Shown here: positions 16,732-26,031 of the stretch, one piece after another
Position numbering within the stretch: position 1 is the stretch's first letter
Layout of the letters: every line of letters begins with the position of its first letter
Source: Acidobacteriota bacterium
GTDB lineage: Bacteria > Acidobacteriota > Terriglobia > Acidiferrales > UBA7541
Direction: 5' to 3'
Assembly (NCBI GenBank): GCA_003165465.1
Contig: PLUM01000100.1
Coordinates: 35,437 to 92,344, forward strand
DNA length: 56,908 nucleotides
Position numbers and translations under genes: made by a program
The notes under the pieces: generated by a model
Database searches by the model: none
Told to the model about the DNA's origin: nothing
What the model saw: only the letters and a program-made list of their open reading frames with translations

Positions 16732-17343
16732 ATGATTACACGCAAGATTGGCGAAGGTGGGCGCTGGCTGCTCGAAAAAATCGTGGACCTGGTCGCGTCA
16801 ACCGGAATCAATCCGAACCTGCTGACGTTCTTCGGCCTGCTGGTGAACTGCTGGGCCGCCTTCCTGTTCGCCACCGGGAAATTTAGGTCCGGAGCCATGG
16901 TGATTTTCTTCGCCGCGTTTCTCGACATGCTCGACGGGCAAGTGGCGCGCCGCGAAAAACGCGTGACCGCGTTCGGCGCGTTTTTCGATTCCACGCTGGA
17001 CCGCTACTCGGACATGGCGCTCTACATGGGCCTGCTGGTGTATTACGCCGGGGCCGAGCGGACCTCGTATGTCGTTCTATCGGCGGTCGCGACGGCCGGG
17101 TCCGTCATGGTCAGCTATTCGCGCGCGCGCGCCGAATCCCTGATCCCTCTTTGCAAGGTCGGATTCATGGAGCGCCCCGAACGCATGGTCCTGCTGATCC
17201 TCGGCGGACTGTTCAACCGCATGGCGCCCGCGCTTTGGGTGATTGCAATTGTCGCGACGCTCACCGTGATTCACCGGATTTTCTACACATGGCGGGAAAC
17301 AAAAGCCGGACGCACCATCGCCGCATTGCGCCTCTCGCAGTAA
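16732..17343 (+). CDS. CDP-alcohol phosphatidyltransferase
   Basis: A 203-residue membrane enzyme that moves a phosphatidyl group from CDP-diacylglycerol to an alcohol (inositol phosphate, glycerol phosphate or similar). The full motif Dx2DGx2ARx8Gx3Dx3D is present: Asp65, Asp68-Gly69, Ala72-Arg73, Gly82, Asp86, Asp90. About five to six hydrophobic helices are visible. ATG at 16732 fits the usual short N-terminus; an upstream ATG at 16660 is less likely. It diverges from no partner, but 1 kb downstream lies a leftward lipid operon. Substrate alcohol unknown; the inositol-phosphate branch is a possibility. Confidence 0.85.
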   Translation: MITRKIGEGGRWLLEKIVDLVASTGINPNLLTFFGLLVNCWAAFLFATGKFRSGAMVIFFAAFLDMLDGQVARREKRVTAFGAFFDSTLDRYSDMALYMGLLVYYAGAERTSYVVLSAVATAGSVMVSYSRARAESLIPLCKVGFMERPERMVLLILGGLFNRMAPALWVIAIVATLTVIHRIFYTWRETKAGRTIAALRLSQ

Positions 17344-17404
17344 GCCATCGCGCAGGCCGTGCTTGTCCCGCATCGCTGCCTCCCATATAAATTGACTCCC
17401 CCAG

Positions 17405-17418
17405 AGCTATGTAGCTAC
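17405..17418. promoter_or_regulatory. Candidate antitoxin operator
   Basis: AGCTA-TG-TAGCT inverted repeat at 17405-17416 overlapping the 8-bp palindrome GTAGCTAC at 17411-17418. A third AGCTA lies in the ribosome site at 17433. Positioned for autoregulation of the Phd-type antitoxin. Confidence 0.35.
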
Positions 17419-17438
17419 AATAGAAACGAGGGAGCTAC

Positions 17439-17720
17439 ATGAAAACCGTGGGCAGCCGCGAACTCAAGAATCGCCTGGGACGTTACCTGGGGTTTGTCCG
17501 CAAAGGCGAGACGATTATCGTTACCGACCGCGGAACGACCGTTGCGCATATTGTGCCTTCGAGCACCAAACAGGGAAACGCGGATGACTTGAATGAAATC
17601 CTAAAGCAACTGGAGATTGAGGGCCACCTCCGGAGGGGTAGCGGGAAATTCAAACCTTTCAAGCCTATTCGCAAGAAGGGTAAGCCCGCATCCAGGATCA
17701 TATTGGAAGAGCGCGACTGA
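17439..17720 (+). CDS. Phd/YefM-type antitoxin
   Basis: A 93-residue antitoxin. Residues 1-50 (MKTVGSRELKNRLGRYLGFVRKGETIIVTDRG, VAHIVP) form the classic Phd/YefM fold that binds operator DNA. The basic C-terminus (Lys/Arg-rich from about residue 65) is the likely toxin-binding tail. GAGGGAG precedes the start. The stop overlaps the toxin start as TGATG. Confidence 0.9.
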   Translation: MKTVGSRELKNRLGRYLGFVRKGETIIVTDRGTTVAHIVPSSTKQGNADDLNEILKQLEIEGHLRRGSGKFKPFKPIRKKGKPASRIILEERD

Positions 17721-18187
17721 TGCTTTACTTGGATTCCTCGGCTCTGATTAAACGGTATTTCAAGGAGAAGGGCAGCCACGGTTTGAATGCCCGGTTTGAG
17801 CGCGGCGGGGAAATCTATACGTCAGTGCTCACTTTTGCGGAAGTTCACGCCGCGATAGCCCGGGCATTTCGCCTGAAAGAAATGAGTTCCAAACATTTAG
17901 CAAGTCTCAGAGAAGCGTTTGAAAGCGACTGGCTTATTGGCTTGAGTCCCCTCGAAGTCAATCTTCACACAATGATAGCTCTGCCCAAGCTTGTGGAGCG
18001 GTATCACCTGAAAGCGAGCGATGCCATCCACCTTTCCACCGCATGTTGGCTCCGAGACGCTGTCTGGCTCCGGCCGGGTGGATCGCATGTTGGAGAGCTA
18101 GTCGAGTTTGGCGTTTCCGACAAACGCCTGGCCAAGATTGCTCAAGAATGCGAGCTCCAGGTGTTCAATCCCGAAGACGGGGACTAA
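17720..18187 (+). CDS. VapC-type PIN-domain toxin
   Basis: A 155-residue PIN ribonuclease. Active-site acids: Asp5 in LYLDSSALIKRY, Glu in TFAEVHAAI, Asp in KASDAIHLSTA and Asp in GVSDKRLAKIA. It is distinct in sequence from the PIN toxin at 15544, so this is a second, unrelated module and not a local duplication. The 3' end overlaps the convergent acyltransferase gene by four bases. Confidence 0.9.
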   Translation: MLYLDSSALIKRYFKEKGSHGLNARFERGGEIYTSVLTFAEVHAAIARAFRLKEMSSKHLASLREAFESDWLIGLSPLEVNLHTMIALPKLVERYHLKASDAIHLSTACWLRDAVWLRPGGSHVGELVEFGVSDKRLAKIAQECELQVFNPEDGD

Positions 18188-19005
18188 CGTGAAGTTTTTG
18201 CGGGTCGCGCAGTGGCGCGCGCTTCCTCAATCGGGCTCGCGATGATGGCGTGAACGCGGTCGCGCAGCGCCGGAAAATCCCCTTTCCTCAAATCCTTTGT
18301 CTCAATCACATCGTGCAAATAGACCGTGACCGTGCCCGGCCGGATCAGCCAGCTGGTCTTCTTGTTGAAGTCAAACGAGCCGACGACGCTGACGGGAATG
18401 ATGGGCGTGCCAAATTGCAGCGCCATGCGAAACACGCCGTCCTTGAACGGACCGACTCGGCCATCCCGCGTCCGCTGCCCTTCGGGGAATACGGCGAGGC
18501 TCACCCCGGAATCGAGCGCCGCGCGCGTTAGCCGCCACATGCGCTTTAGGTCGGATGGGCGGTTGACGTCCGGCACGGGAACATTGCCGAAGCGTTTCAT
18601 CATCCAGCCATACACGGGAATCCGAAAGTGAGATTCGAGTTCCAAGCCCCGACAAAATTGCGGCACCGTGGCGTACAGAACGAACGGATCGAACAGATTC
18701 ACGTGATTGATCAGCAGAAAACAGGTGCGCGCGGGATCGAAGCCGGGCGAGCGCCGCACGACGAGCTTTGCGCCCGCCGCCTTCATCACCACGCGGCACA
18801 ACATGCGTTGCGCGCCATCATTCCTGCGGGGATCGACGAAAATGCCGAGCAGGACGAGAAAACTGCACACGGGGAAAAAATACGCCGCCGAGAGAAGCCA
18901 GTGAAACGTGCTCCGCACGATGGCCCAGGCGCGGCGCAGTCCCCGCTCTTCGGCGGGCGCTGCGGTTGCGGGAGCGGGAATCGGCTGGTCGGTTTCCAAG
19001 TTCAT
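18184..19005 (-). CDS. Lysophospholipid acyltransferase, PlsC family
   Basis: A 273-residue membrane acyltransferase that puts an acyl chain on a lysophosphatidate-like acceptor. The HX4D catalytic motif is His101-Asp106 (NHVNLFD). FPEGQRTRDG is the acceptor-phosphate motif and PIIPVSV the fourth block. A hydrophobic segment at about 38-57 anchors it. It overlaps the upstream kinase-like gene by four bases and ends the ACP/ligase/kinase operon. Its acyl donor may be the acyl-ACP made by that operon (inference). Confidence 0.87.
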   Translation of the reverse strand: MNLETDQPIPAPATAAPAEERGLRRAWAIVRSTFHWLLSAAYFFPVCSFLVLLGIFVDPRRNDGAQRMLCRVVMKAAGAKLVVRRSPGFDPARTCFLLINHVNLFDPFVLYATVPQFCRGLELESHFRIPVYGWMMKRFGNVPVPDVNRPSDLKRMWRLTRAALDSGVSLAVFPEGQRTRDGRVGPFKDGVFRMALQFGTPIIPVSVVGSFDFNKKTSWLIRPGTVTVYLHDVIETKDLRKGDFPALRDRVHAIIASPIEEARATARPAKTSR

Positions 19006-19907
19006 ACCATCACATCGAGAGCGCCGGGCAGCACTTCCAAAGATTTGGCCTCAATCGTAAGCACTTCGCCATCGACGACCACATCGACGGGATTTCCCAG
19101 GTCGAATTCAATCCGCGACGCCGTGCGCCTCGAAGCCATTCGATGCCGGATATGCGCGCCTGTAAACAATGTCGGCAAATTCAGCACCAGCTCCAGCCGC
19201 CCAATTGTGCCCCAGTGCACATATTCAATCGTGCCGCTGTCGATCGACGCCTGCGGCGCGATCATCATCTTGCCGCCCGTGAATTTGCTGTTGCTGAAGG
19301 CGACAAACGTGCATCGTCGCTCGTCGCGCTCGCCGTCGGCGTGCAGCGGAAACGGCCGCCGCCGCAGCCGCACGAGCGACACGAGCACTCCGACCAAGTA
19401 GCCGGGCTCGCCCAGGAATTTTAGATGGCGATTGGTCAAGGTCGCAACGTCCGCGGCGAAACCCATATTCAGCGTGTTGATGTAAAAGATGGAGCCGCGC
19501 GAGTGGTCCAGGCGAATCACGTCGCAGGAACGCTTGTGGCGTTCGAGAATCGCGTGGATGCCGAATTCCGCGAGGTCCATCCCGCGCCCGACAAAATCCC
19601 GCAGAAACGAATTGCCCGTTCCGAGGGGAAGAAAACCGAGTGAAGCGCGGCCTTCCGTCGAAGCTTGCGGGAAAATTCCGTTGACGATCTCATAGCTCGT
19701 GCCATCGCCGCCCACGGCGATGAATTTTCGATAACCTTCGGCATACGCGGCGCGCGTGAGCGCGGTGGCTTCGCCGGCGGCGCGCGTTTCGCGCACTTCG
19801 AGCTGCAACCCGGCGGCGCGCAACCGGTCCAACGCGCGCGCGGCCAGCTTGCCGCAGCGCCCGCCGCCGGCCGCCGGATTCACAATCGTGAAATATGTTT
19901 CGTTCAC
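19002..19907 (-). CDS. Diacylglycerol kinase-like lipid kinase
   Basis: A 301-residue protein of the DAGK catalytic family (DgkB/YegS type), which phosphorylates diacylglycerol or related lipids with ATP. The nucleotide motif VGGDGT lies at residues 65-70, NPAAGGGR at 10-17 and [12 protein letters not shown] further on. It overlaps the genes on both sides by four bases, which implies strict co-translation. In the operon it could make the phosphorylated lipid that the PlsC-like enzyme acylates. Lipid specificity unknown. Confidence 0.87.
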   Translation of the reverse strand: MNETYFTIVNPAAGGGRCGKLAARALDRLRAAGLQLEVRETRAAGEATALTRAAYAEGYRKFIAVGGDGTSYEIVNGIFPQASTEGRASLGFLPLGTGNSFLRDFVGRGMDLAEFGIHAILERHKRSCDVIRLDHSRGSIFYINTLNMGFAADVATLTNRHLKFLGEPGYLVGVLVSLVRLRRRPFPLHADGERDERRCTFVAFSNSKFTGGKMMIAPQASIDSGTIEYVHWGTIGRLELVLNLPTLFTGAHIRHRMASRRTASRIEFDLGNPVDVVVDGEVLTIEAKSLEVLPGALDVMV

Positions 19908-21613
19908 ATGGAAACCATCGCGGAGCGTTCGAGTTGCTTGCCGATCTCTCCCGCAAGCACCACGCGCCTGATTTTCATGGCGGCGTTGCGCGGGAAATCC
20001 CGTTCCCAGACGATGAAACTCGAAACGCGCTTGTAATTCAGCAGCCGTTCATTCCGCCGCGAAAGCTCCTTCAGCAGTGCGTCATCCACGGCCTGCCCGG
20101 GTTCGGGGTGCAGCACCAGCACAAGTTGCTCGCCGGTCATGGTGTGCTGCGGCCAGATGTAGTTTGCCGCGAAGACGCAGAACTCCTTCACCGCAATGCC
20201 CTCAAAATTATTTTCAATGTCTTCCGGATAGATGTTTTTTCCTTCGGCCGTGACAATCATGTTTTTCTTGCGCCCGAAAAGTTGCAGATGGCCTGTCGCA
20301 TCGACGCGCCCGAGATCGCCGGTCATGAGCCAGCCGTCCACGAGCGTTTCCGCCGTCATTTCCGGATCGTCCAGATACTCGCGCATCACGGTCTTGCTGC
20401 GCACGGCCACTTCGCCGATTCCGTCCGCGTCCGGCCGGGCGATGCGAATTTCCATTCCGCGCACCGGCCTTCCCACGGTATCGGGCCGGAAGGGCCGCAG
20501 GTCGTTCAGCGTGATGGCCGTGCACGCCTCAGTGCATCCGTAGCCGTTGTAAATGGGGATGCCGATATCATGAAAAAATTCGATTGTGGCGGGCTCGGTG
20601 AACGCGCCGCCCACGAGCAGCGCGCGCAGTCCGCCGCCGAACGCTTTGTGAATGTCCTTCAGCAACAGGCGGCTCAGGGCGGGACGCGGCTTTCCGCGCG
20701 TAAGCGCGCGATTCACGGCGATCAGCGCATCGAGCATCTTGCGCTTGCCCGGCGGCAGCGCGGCAAATTTCTCACGCAAGCCGCGTTGCAGATTTTTCAG
20801 GATCAGCGGCACCACGGCCATGTACGTGATCTTGTATTTCGTGAAGGCTTCACGGATGAATTCCGGCCGCAACGTGCGCAAATGAACGACCGTACCTCCT
20901 CCAGTGAACGGCATGAGAAAACCGCCCATGAAATCGATCGCGTGATTCGTGGGAATTATGCTCAAGTATCGCGCGCCGGGCGAGAAGGGAAACACCGGCG
21001 TGACCGCCGCGCACTGTTCCAGATAATTCTGGTGCGTCAGCACGCATCCACGGGGATGCCCTCCCGTGCCGGACGAATACACGATGCAGGCCGTATCCGT
21101 TTGCGTGCGCGGCCGGAATTCGGGAGCGCGCGCGCCGCGAACCTCCTCCCAGCGCACGCCGCCCGCAAGATCGGCGTTTGGAGGCGCTTCGGTCACGAGC
21201 ACCGTCCGCAGTTTGTGTTCGCTAAACGCGGCCGCCGCCATGATGGCGCGCCACAGCGGGTACTCGACAAACAGAATGTTGGCTTGGGAATACGCGAGCA
21301 ATTGAAGATGCTCGGCGGCGGAAAGTTTGTAATCGAGCGGAACGAGTGTGCCGCCCGCGAAGAATACGGCGTACGCCGAAATCAGCCACTTGGGCTGATT
21401 GGTCATGATGATTGCGGCGCGCTCTCCCGCGGCAAATCCCGATTCCTCGAGCGCTGCCGCGAGCGGTTCGGCGGCCTCGCCGAATTGCCGGTATGTGAGG
21501 CGGGAGCGCTCGTGGTCGCGGTCCGCTTCGATCAGGCACACTTCGCCGGGCCAGCGTCCGAGCGCATCGCGCAGCGCCGCTCCCAGAGAATCGTATTTCG
21601 TCAAATCAAGCAT
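19904..21613 (-). CDS. Acyl-activating enzyme (AMP-forming acyl-CoA/ACP ligase)
   Basis: A 569-residue ANL-superfamily adenylating enzyme. The P-loop-like motif is [11 protein letters not shown], with NGYGCTEA (A5), WLMTGDLG (A7) and [21 protein letters not shown] (A8) following. GTGGHP replaces the usual GTTGxPK. The C-terminal lysine is in RNAAMKIRR. It lies 122 bp after a dedicated acyl carrier protein gene, so an acyl-ACP synthetase role fits at least as well as acyl-CoA ligase. ATG at 21613 is preferred to a GTG at 21625; neither has a good ribosome site. Confidence 0.85.
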   Translation of the reverse strand: MLDLTKYDSLGAALRDALGRWPGEVCLIEADRDHERSRLTYRQFGEAAEPLAAALEESGFAAGERAAIIMTNQPKWLISAYAVFFAGGTLVPLDYKLSAAEHLQLLAYSQANILFVEYPLWRAIMAAAAFSEHKLRTVLVTEAPPNADLAGGVRWEEVRGARAPEFRPRTQTDTACIVYSSGTGGHPRGCVLTHQNYLEQCAAVTPVFPFSPGARYLSIIPTNHAIDFMGGFLMPFTGGGTVVHLRTLRPEFIREAFTKYKITYMAVVPLILKNLQRGLREKFAALPPGKRKMLDALIAVNRALTRGKPRPALSRLLLKDIHKAFGGGLRALLVGGAFTEPATIEFFHDIGIPIYNGYGCTEACTAITLNDLRPFRPDTVGRPVRGMEIRIARPDADGIGEVAVRSKTVMREYLDDPEMTAETLVDGWLMTGDLGRVDATGHLQLFGRKKNMIVTAEGKNIYPEDIENNFEGIAVKEFCVFAANYIWPQHTMTGEQLVLVLHPEPGQAVDDALLKELSRRNERLLNYKRVSSFIVWERDFPRNAAMKIRRVVLAGEIGKQLERSAMVSM

Positions 21614-21735
21614 CAGCGTTGCCACGGAGGCACGGAACCACGGAGAAAAACAAGATTATATGTGGAATTCATCGGAGGAATCGTTTTATTCCGCAATCCC
21701 AATTTCTCCCCGACTCTCCGCGCCTCTCTAGCTTT

Positions 21736-21978
21736 TCAGAGCCGGGCCTGGATGCGTGTGGCGAGCGTGTGGAAGTCGCTGACGCCCTGGACCTCGTAAT
21801 CCGGAAGCTCCACGCCAAAATGATTTTCCAGGCGTGTGAGCAGTTCGAGCGCCTGCAGGCTGTCGATTTTGAGCTTCTTGTAGAAATCGTCGCCCGGCTG
21901 GAGATCGGCGCGCGACACTTTGAAATGCTCGGCGGCAAGTGTCAGGATTTCGTCCGTTGTCTGTTCGATTGTTCTCAT
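21736..21978 (-). CDS. Acyl carrier protein
   Basis: An 80-residue carrier protein. Ser40 in [10 protein letters not shown] is the phosphopantetheine attachment site, and the surrounding four-helix pattern is typical. It is not in a fatty-acid synthase (fab) cluster: it heads a leftward operon with an acyl-activating ligase, a lipid kinase and a PlsC-like acyltransferase. It is therefore probably a specialised carrier. Divergence from a housekeeping AcpP (shorter acidic helix II motif, SLQALEL in place of SLDTVEL) supports this. Confidence 0.9.
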   Translation of the reverse strand: MRTIEQTTDEILTLAAEHFKVSRADLQPGDDFYKKLKIDSLQALELLTRLENHFGVELPDYEVQGVSDFHTLATRIQARL

Positions 21979-22050
21979 GATTCGATTTATTTTACAGGAA
22001 ATCGTCGCGGATTTCTCACCGCACCATCCGAAGCGATGGAATGCAGGTTT

Positions 22051-22128
22051 TCGTAACGCCGGCGTCTCGCCGGCATCTTTTCCGTGCGCGGGGCCGGGGA
22101 AATAGCCGGCGAGACGCCGGCGTTACGA
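22051..22128. repeat. Compound palindrome, family C
   Basis: A 78-bp element with a perfect 24-bp inverted repeat and a 30-bp loop. Each arm contains the inner palindrome GCCGGCG-TCT-CGCCGGC. Same architecture as family A, with unrelated arm sequence. It lies between two leftward genes. Confidence 0.9.
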
Positions 22129-22174
22129 CACATCGCGCGCCGATCGATGTGCATTGTGTGGACACCACCGTGAA

Positions 22175-22837
22175 TCAGTTGGGGCGGGACGTGCGGATGC
22201 GCTCGGCAATCGCGCGCGCGCGCGTGCGGGCAATTTCCACGAAATGCGAATCCGCGGCAATTTGATCGAGAATCGACAACAGCCGCTCGGGCTCGGGCAG
22301 CAGGCGGTGATCCATGTCCGACTCGAATTGCATGAGCGCGTCGTTTACTCCCAGGCGGTCAAACTTGGCCTGGCGTTGCAGCAAAACAAGATCCTCCTGC
22401 TGCCTCGCCAACCCCTCGAAAATTTGCATGAGCTGCGTGGCCGTGGAATTGACCGTGTAGTTGAACGAAGTCTCGTGCACTTCGGCGCCGTTTTCGTAGC
22501 GGAATGTTTTCTGGCCGAGGTTCGCGATTTTCTTTTGCACGTCGAGATTCGCGATCTCGAAATGTTTGAGCCCTGCGGCCAGCTCGAAGATTTTCTTTTG
22601 CACGGCGGGCCCTACTTCAAACGGTTCCGGGTCCACGTCATCCGCAAGCTGGCGAATGTCGTACGTGGCCTTTCCTTGGTCGCTGATTTTCACCTCGATG
22701 AATTCGGGAGAGCTGCCCTTGAAGACGCGCCGGTAGGAGACGGTCGCCCCGCCCGAAGCGGCCCACACGGAGGGGACGAGAAGCCAGGCCCCTGCAAAAA
22801 GCGATAAAACTTTCAAATGAAAACGGTATCGAGTCAT
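22175..22837 (-). CDS. Secreted protein of unknown function
   Basis: 220 residues with a signal peptide at about 1-26 (LSLFAGAWLLVPSVWAA). The mature protein is helical in its second half (QIFEGLARQQEDLVLLQRQAKFDRLG) and beta-rich in the first (FIEVKISDQGKATYDIRQL). No family recognised. ATG at 22837 is chosen because it gives a proper signal peptide. A Val/Asp/Phe pattern recalls substrate-binding or PepSY-like domains, but this is not secure. It lies immediately downstream of ruvC, which may be coincidental. Confidence 0.7.
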   Translation of the reverse strand: MTRYRFHLKVLSLFAGAWLLVPSVWAASGGATVSYRRVFKGSSPEFIEVKISDQGKATYDIRQLADDVDPEPFEVGPAVQKKIFELAAGLKHFEIANLDVQKKIANLGQKTFRYENGAEVHETSFNYTVNSTATQLMQIFEGLARQQEDLVLLQRQAKFDRLGVNDALMQFESDMDHRLLPEPERLLSILDQIAADSHFVEIARTRARAIAERIRTSRPN

Positions 22838-22862
22838 CGTGACGAATCGTGACGAGTCATGA

Positions 22863-23480
22863 CTATGAGATGCGCGAAGCCGCGCCTCGGCTGCGCGGGC
22901 CTCGCATGGACTTGGCATAGCCCGGATCCGGAACCGGATTTGCAGCTCCTGCGTCGAGACGCGCGCGAAACTGTTCGGCCTGCACGTGGCAAAGCGCGAC
23001 GGCCAGCGCGTCGGCGGCGTCGGCGGGTTCGGGCGTCTCGCTCATGCCCAGGAGCGCCCGCACCATCAACTGCATTTGCTGCTTGTCCGCGTTTCCGTAG
23101 CCGGCCACGGAAGATTTAATTTCGCGCGGGGAGTAGCTGCATACGGGAATGCCGCGCTGCGCTGCGGCCAGCAAAACCACGCCGCGAACTTCGGCCAGCC
23201 TCAGCGCCGTTTTCATATTCAGAGCAGTGAACACGGATTCGACGGCGACGCCGTGCGGCTGGAATTCCTCGATCAATTCGGCGAGCATCGCGTGGATGTC
23301 CCGGAGCCGCTCGGGAAAATATTCGGGACCTTTGCGCGTGGCACGCAGCGCGCCGAAGCGCAACATGCGGCAGCGGCGCCCGTCGCTTTCAATCACTCCA
23401 TATCCGGTTGCGCCCGCCGCGGCAGGATCGACGCCGAGCACGCGAAAAGCATCGCCATTGGTTCGTGAGGAGAGCGGCAC
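22863..23480 (-). CDS. ruvC: Holliday junction endonuclease RuvC
   Basis: RuvC resolvase, 205 residues, cuts Holliday junctions during recombination repair. Catalytic acids: Asp18 in LGVDPAAAGATGYG, Glu81 in VAVESVF, and the C-terminal Asp pair in ADAADALAVALCH. The first motif is one residue longer than the usual DPGSxxTGYG. It has a C-terminal basic tail of about 30 residues beyond the family core. ruvA and ruvB are not in this window. Confidence 0.93.
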   Translation of the reverse strand: MPLSSRTNGDAFRVLGVDPAAAGATGYGVIESDGRRCRMLRFGALRATRKGPEYFPERLRDIHAMLAELIEEFQPHGVAVESVFTALNMKTALRLAEVRGVVLLAAAQRGIPVCSYSPREIKSSVAGYGNADKQQMQLMVRALLGMSETPEPADAADALAVALCHVQAEQFRARLDAGAANPVPDPGYAKSMRGPRSRGAASRIS

Positions 23481-23541
23481 GGAATGAGTTTACGGCGGCG
23501 CGCTGCCGCGGGCCACATTTTTTTCCGGGTGGTGTGCGGAT

Positions 23542-23565
23542 TGGCGCAGGCTGAAGCCCGCGCCA
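23542..23565. repeat. Solitary palindrome near the ruvC start
   Basis: TGGCGCAGGC-TGAA-GCCCGCGCCA, one arm of a family A-like element with altered sequence. Confidence 0.6.
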
Positions 23566-23619
23566 CCACATCCCGTCTTGCGAGACTTGCGGGCTGCGGT
23601 GTCAAGAAAAGCGCGGCAA

Positions 23620-23657
23620 ATAAAAAGGCCCGGCTTCGCGGAAGCGAAACCGGACCC
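23620..23657 (-). terminator. Rho-independent terminator after yebC
   Basis: On the minus strand a 13-bp stem GGTCCGGTTTCGC with loop TTCC and GCGAAGCCGGGCC, followed by TTTTTATTT. It sits between yebC and ruvC, so the usually linked pair may be transcribed separately. Confidence 0.85.
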
Positions 23658-23686
23658 TTTGAATCGCAGGACTCGCGAAAACGAAA

Positions 23687-24442
23687 CTACTGCGCGGACA
23701 TGGCCGCCTGCATTTCCTTTTCGTCGATATCGAAATTGGCGGAAACCTTCTGAATGTCGTCGTGCTCTTCGAGCGCTTCCATTAAACGCAGCATCTGCGC
23801 CGCCTGCGTGCCGGCCAGCTTTACGTAATTTTCCGCCACCCAGCCAACCTCGGCCGATTCCGGAGTGATTCCCGCCTTGACCAGCGCATCGCGGACCGCC
23901 TCGAAACTTTCGGGCGAAGTCAACACTTCCCAGGCCTCGCCATCGTCGCGCAAATCCTCCGCGCCCGCATCGAGAACAATCGAAAGCATCTTGTCTTCGT
24001 CGGCTTTTTCCTTCGATACGACGATGTCGCCCTTGCGGCGGAACATCCAGCCCACCGCGCCGTTTTCGGCCATGTTGCCGCCGTTCTTGTTCATCATGTG
24101 GCGGATTTCGCTGACCACGCGGTTGCGGTTGGTCGTGACCACTTCAATGATCATGCCCACTCCGCCCGGCCCGTAGCCCTCGAACGTCACCTCTTCGTAT
24201 TGCTCGCCTTCGAGCGTCCCGGTGCCGCGCGCCAGGGCGCGTTCGATGTTGTCGTTCGGCATGTTTTCGTTCTTCGCCGCCAGGATCGCCGTGCGCAGGC
24301 GCGGGTTGGAATCCGGATCCCCGCCACCCACACGCGCGGCAATGGTGATTTCGCGAATCACTTTTGTGAAGGCGCGGCCGCGCTTGGCGTCGGTAGCCGC
24401 CTTCTTATGTTTAATTGTTGCCCACTTGGAATGCCCAGACAT
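23687..24442 (-). CDS. yebC: YebC/PmpR-family protein
   Basis: A 251-residue YebC family protein. MSGHSKWATIKHKKAATDAKRG, RIxxAxxVGGGDPDSNPRLR, NMPNDNIERA and YEGYGPGGVGM-type motifs are all present. Members bind DNA as transcriptional regulators, and more recent work links some to ribosome function at proline stretches; which applies here is open. The order yebC-ruvC is conserved widely, but here a strong terminator separates them. Confidence 0.95.
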   Translation of the reverse strand: MSGHSKWATIKHKKAATDAKRGRAFTKVIREITIAARVGGGDPDSNPRLRTAILAAKNENMPNDNIERALARGTGTLEGEQYEEVTFEGYGPGGVGMIIEVVTTNRNRVVSEIRHMMNKNGGNMAENGAVGWMFRRKGDIVVSKEKADEDKMLSIVLDAGAEDLRDDGEAWEVLTSPESFEAVRDALVKAGITPESAEVGWVAENYVKLAGTQAAQMLRLMEALEEHDDIQKVSANFDIDEKEMQAAMSAQ

Positions 24443-24582
24443 GGAAATCGCCTCTTAAGAAATTAAGTTGCGGGACTATTGCCTGCTTATTGCCACGACA
24501 GTTTAGCATAGCTCTTCTCGAATCGAAACAGCCGCGGTGAGCGCGGACCGTGGAGCCTGCGCCACCGTCCGCCCGCGCAAAA

Positions 24583-26031
24583 CTACCCCTTGCCGCTGGC
24601 GGCTGCCTTTTGCAGCTCGGAAAACGGCACAACGATGCCATGCATGGGCGCAACCGTGACCGGATTCAGCTTCAGTAACTGAATTTCTTTCATCAGGTTA
24701 GCCATGAACACGGGAGGCCGAATTCCGCTCGGCGCGGCAAGCTGCGGAAGATCCGGAGTGTAATCGTCGGCTTCCTCGAAGATTTTGTCCTTGGGGAAAT
24801 AGACAAGCAACATCCCGCCGTTGTGCATGGACCCGGCCTCATGGAAAATTTCCAGCGTCCGGTCGCCCTCGGTAAGGACATATTTTTCCTTCACGGGGAG
24901 GAACTCCGCTTTCCTGGGATTCTTCGAGAGGTTGTCCGGAGCGAGTGTGCGCGGCGCGGCCCAAGCCTTCTGGTAGAAGGCCGCGTTCATTTCCTGCGTG
25001 ATGATCGTCGCTCCCTCGGCGACGTAGGTTCGCACGCCGCCCGAGTGATCGAAGTGCGAGTGCGTGTTGATCAGATACTTGATGGGCTTGTTGGGGACGA
25101 GTCTTTTGGCTTCCGCGATCACGGCCAGTGAGCGCGCCTCGCCGAGCGGCGCTTCGATCACCGTGATGTAGGTCGGAAATTCGACCACCATGCTGTTGTG
25201 CGATCCTCCGGCCACAAACCAGATTCCGTCGCCCAGTTTTTGCGATTCCACCTTGATGGCGGGCGCCGTCGCCGCTATCACCGCCTCCGGCACCGACATG
25301 TTCAGCCCCGGATTCGCATTCACGCTGCTCACGTTCAGTTCCAGCGTGGTTGATCCGCCCTGCTTCTGCACGATCGTGGTCGGAAACTTTACGCCGTCGA
25401 AAACCTTGTAGCCCGAGAACGTCGTCTCGACCAGCATGTCGCCGAGAACCGGATTGGGCAGCCACGTATCCGTCTTCGTAACCAAATTCTGTGCGTCAAC
25501 CGTTCCTTCGATCTTGTATTTTCCGTACGCGAATGAAATCACCGTTCCCGCCGCTTCCTTTTTCGCGGTGGCGTTGCTTTCCATCGCGGCCTTCAGGAAA
25601 CCGTGCGGTGTGAGCCAGATTTGAAGCTGCCGTTCCGCGGCCGCGCCGAGTTGCGGAATCGGTGCGCTGCCCGGCATGTCCCAGGCGTATGGCCCGCTGA
25701 CCAAATTCTGTTGCCGGTCGTCGCCCGCGAACGGACGTCCGCCGCCCTTGACCATCGGATTCGGCTCCGAGTGGATCAGATCTTCCTTGGCCGCCTTCGC
25801 GCCGTAGTCGATGGTTTTCGTATAGCTGGTGAGATTCGTGACCGGCCAATCCGCGCCCGGCACCCATGCCTGGCCAAACGAATTGAGGTGCCCGGTCGCC
25901 GAATATTGAATCGACCCCACATCGCCCATCGCCTTCTGCGCGGTCTGCAAAACAGTTTTCGCGTCCTGCGCCGAAGCCGCTCCCGCGCACAAGAACAAGA
26001 TCGCAAACGCAATCCACAATCGCTTCGCCAT
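24583..26031 (-). CDS. Secreted two-domain MBL-fold protein
   Basis: 482 residues with a signal peptide ending ASAQ at about residue 21. The N-terminal half (22-260) is a beta-rich domain similar to outer-membrane lipoprotein-sorting or LolA-like folds. The C-terminal half is a metallo-beta-lactamase domain with His324, His326, Asp328 and His329 in NTHSHFDHSGG and a late histidine in VAPMHG. It differs clearly from the MBL protein at 14162. The function is unknown; the substrate is likely handled outside the cytoplasm. Confidence 0.83.
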   Translation of the reverse strand: MAKRLWIAFAILFLCAGAASAQDAKTVLQTAQKAMGDVGSIQYSATGHLNSFGQAWVPGADWPVTNLTSYTKTIDYGAKAAKEDLIHSEPNPMVKGGGRPFAGDDRQQNLVSGPYAWDMPGSAPIPQLGAAAERQLQIWLTPHGFLKAAMESNATAKKEAAGTVISFAYGKYKIEGTVDAQNLVTKTDTWLPNPVLGDMLVETTFSGYKVFDGVKFPTTIVQKQGGSTTLELNVSSVNANPGLNMSVPEAVIAATAPAIKVESQKLGDGIWFVAGGSHNSMVVEFPTYITVIEAPLGEARSLAVIAEAKRLVPNKPIKYLINTHSHFDHSGGVRTYVAEGATIITQEMNAAFYQKAWAAPRTLAPDNLSKNPRKAEFLPVKEKYVLTEGDRTLEIFHEAGSMHNGGMLLVYFPKDKIFEEADDYTPDLPQLAAPSGIRPPVFMANLMKEIQLLKLNPVTVAPMHGIVVPFSELQKAAASGKG

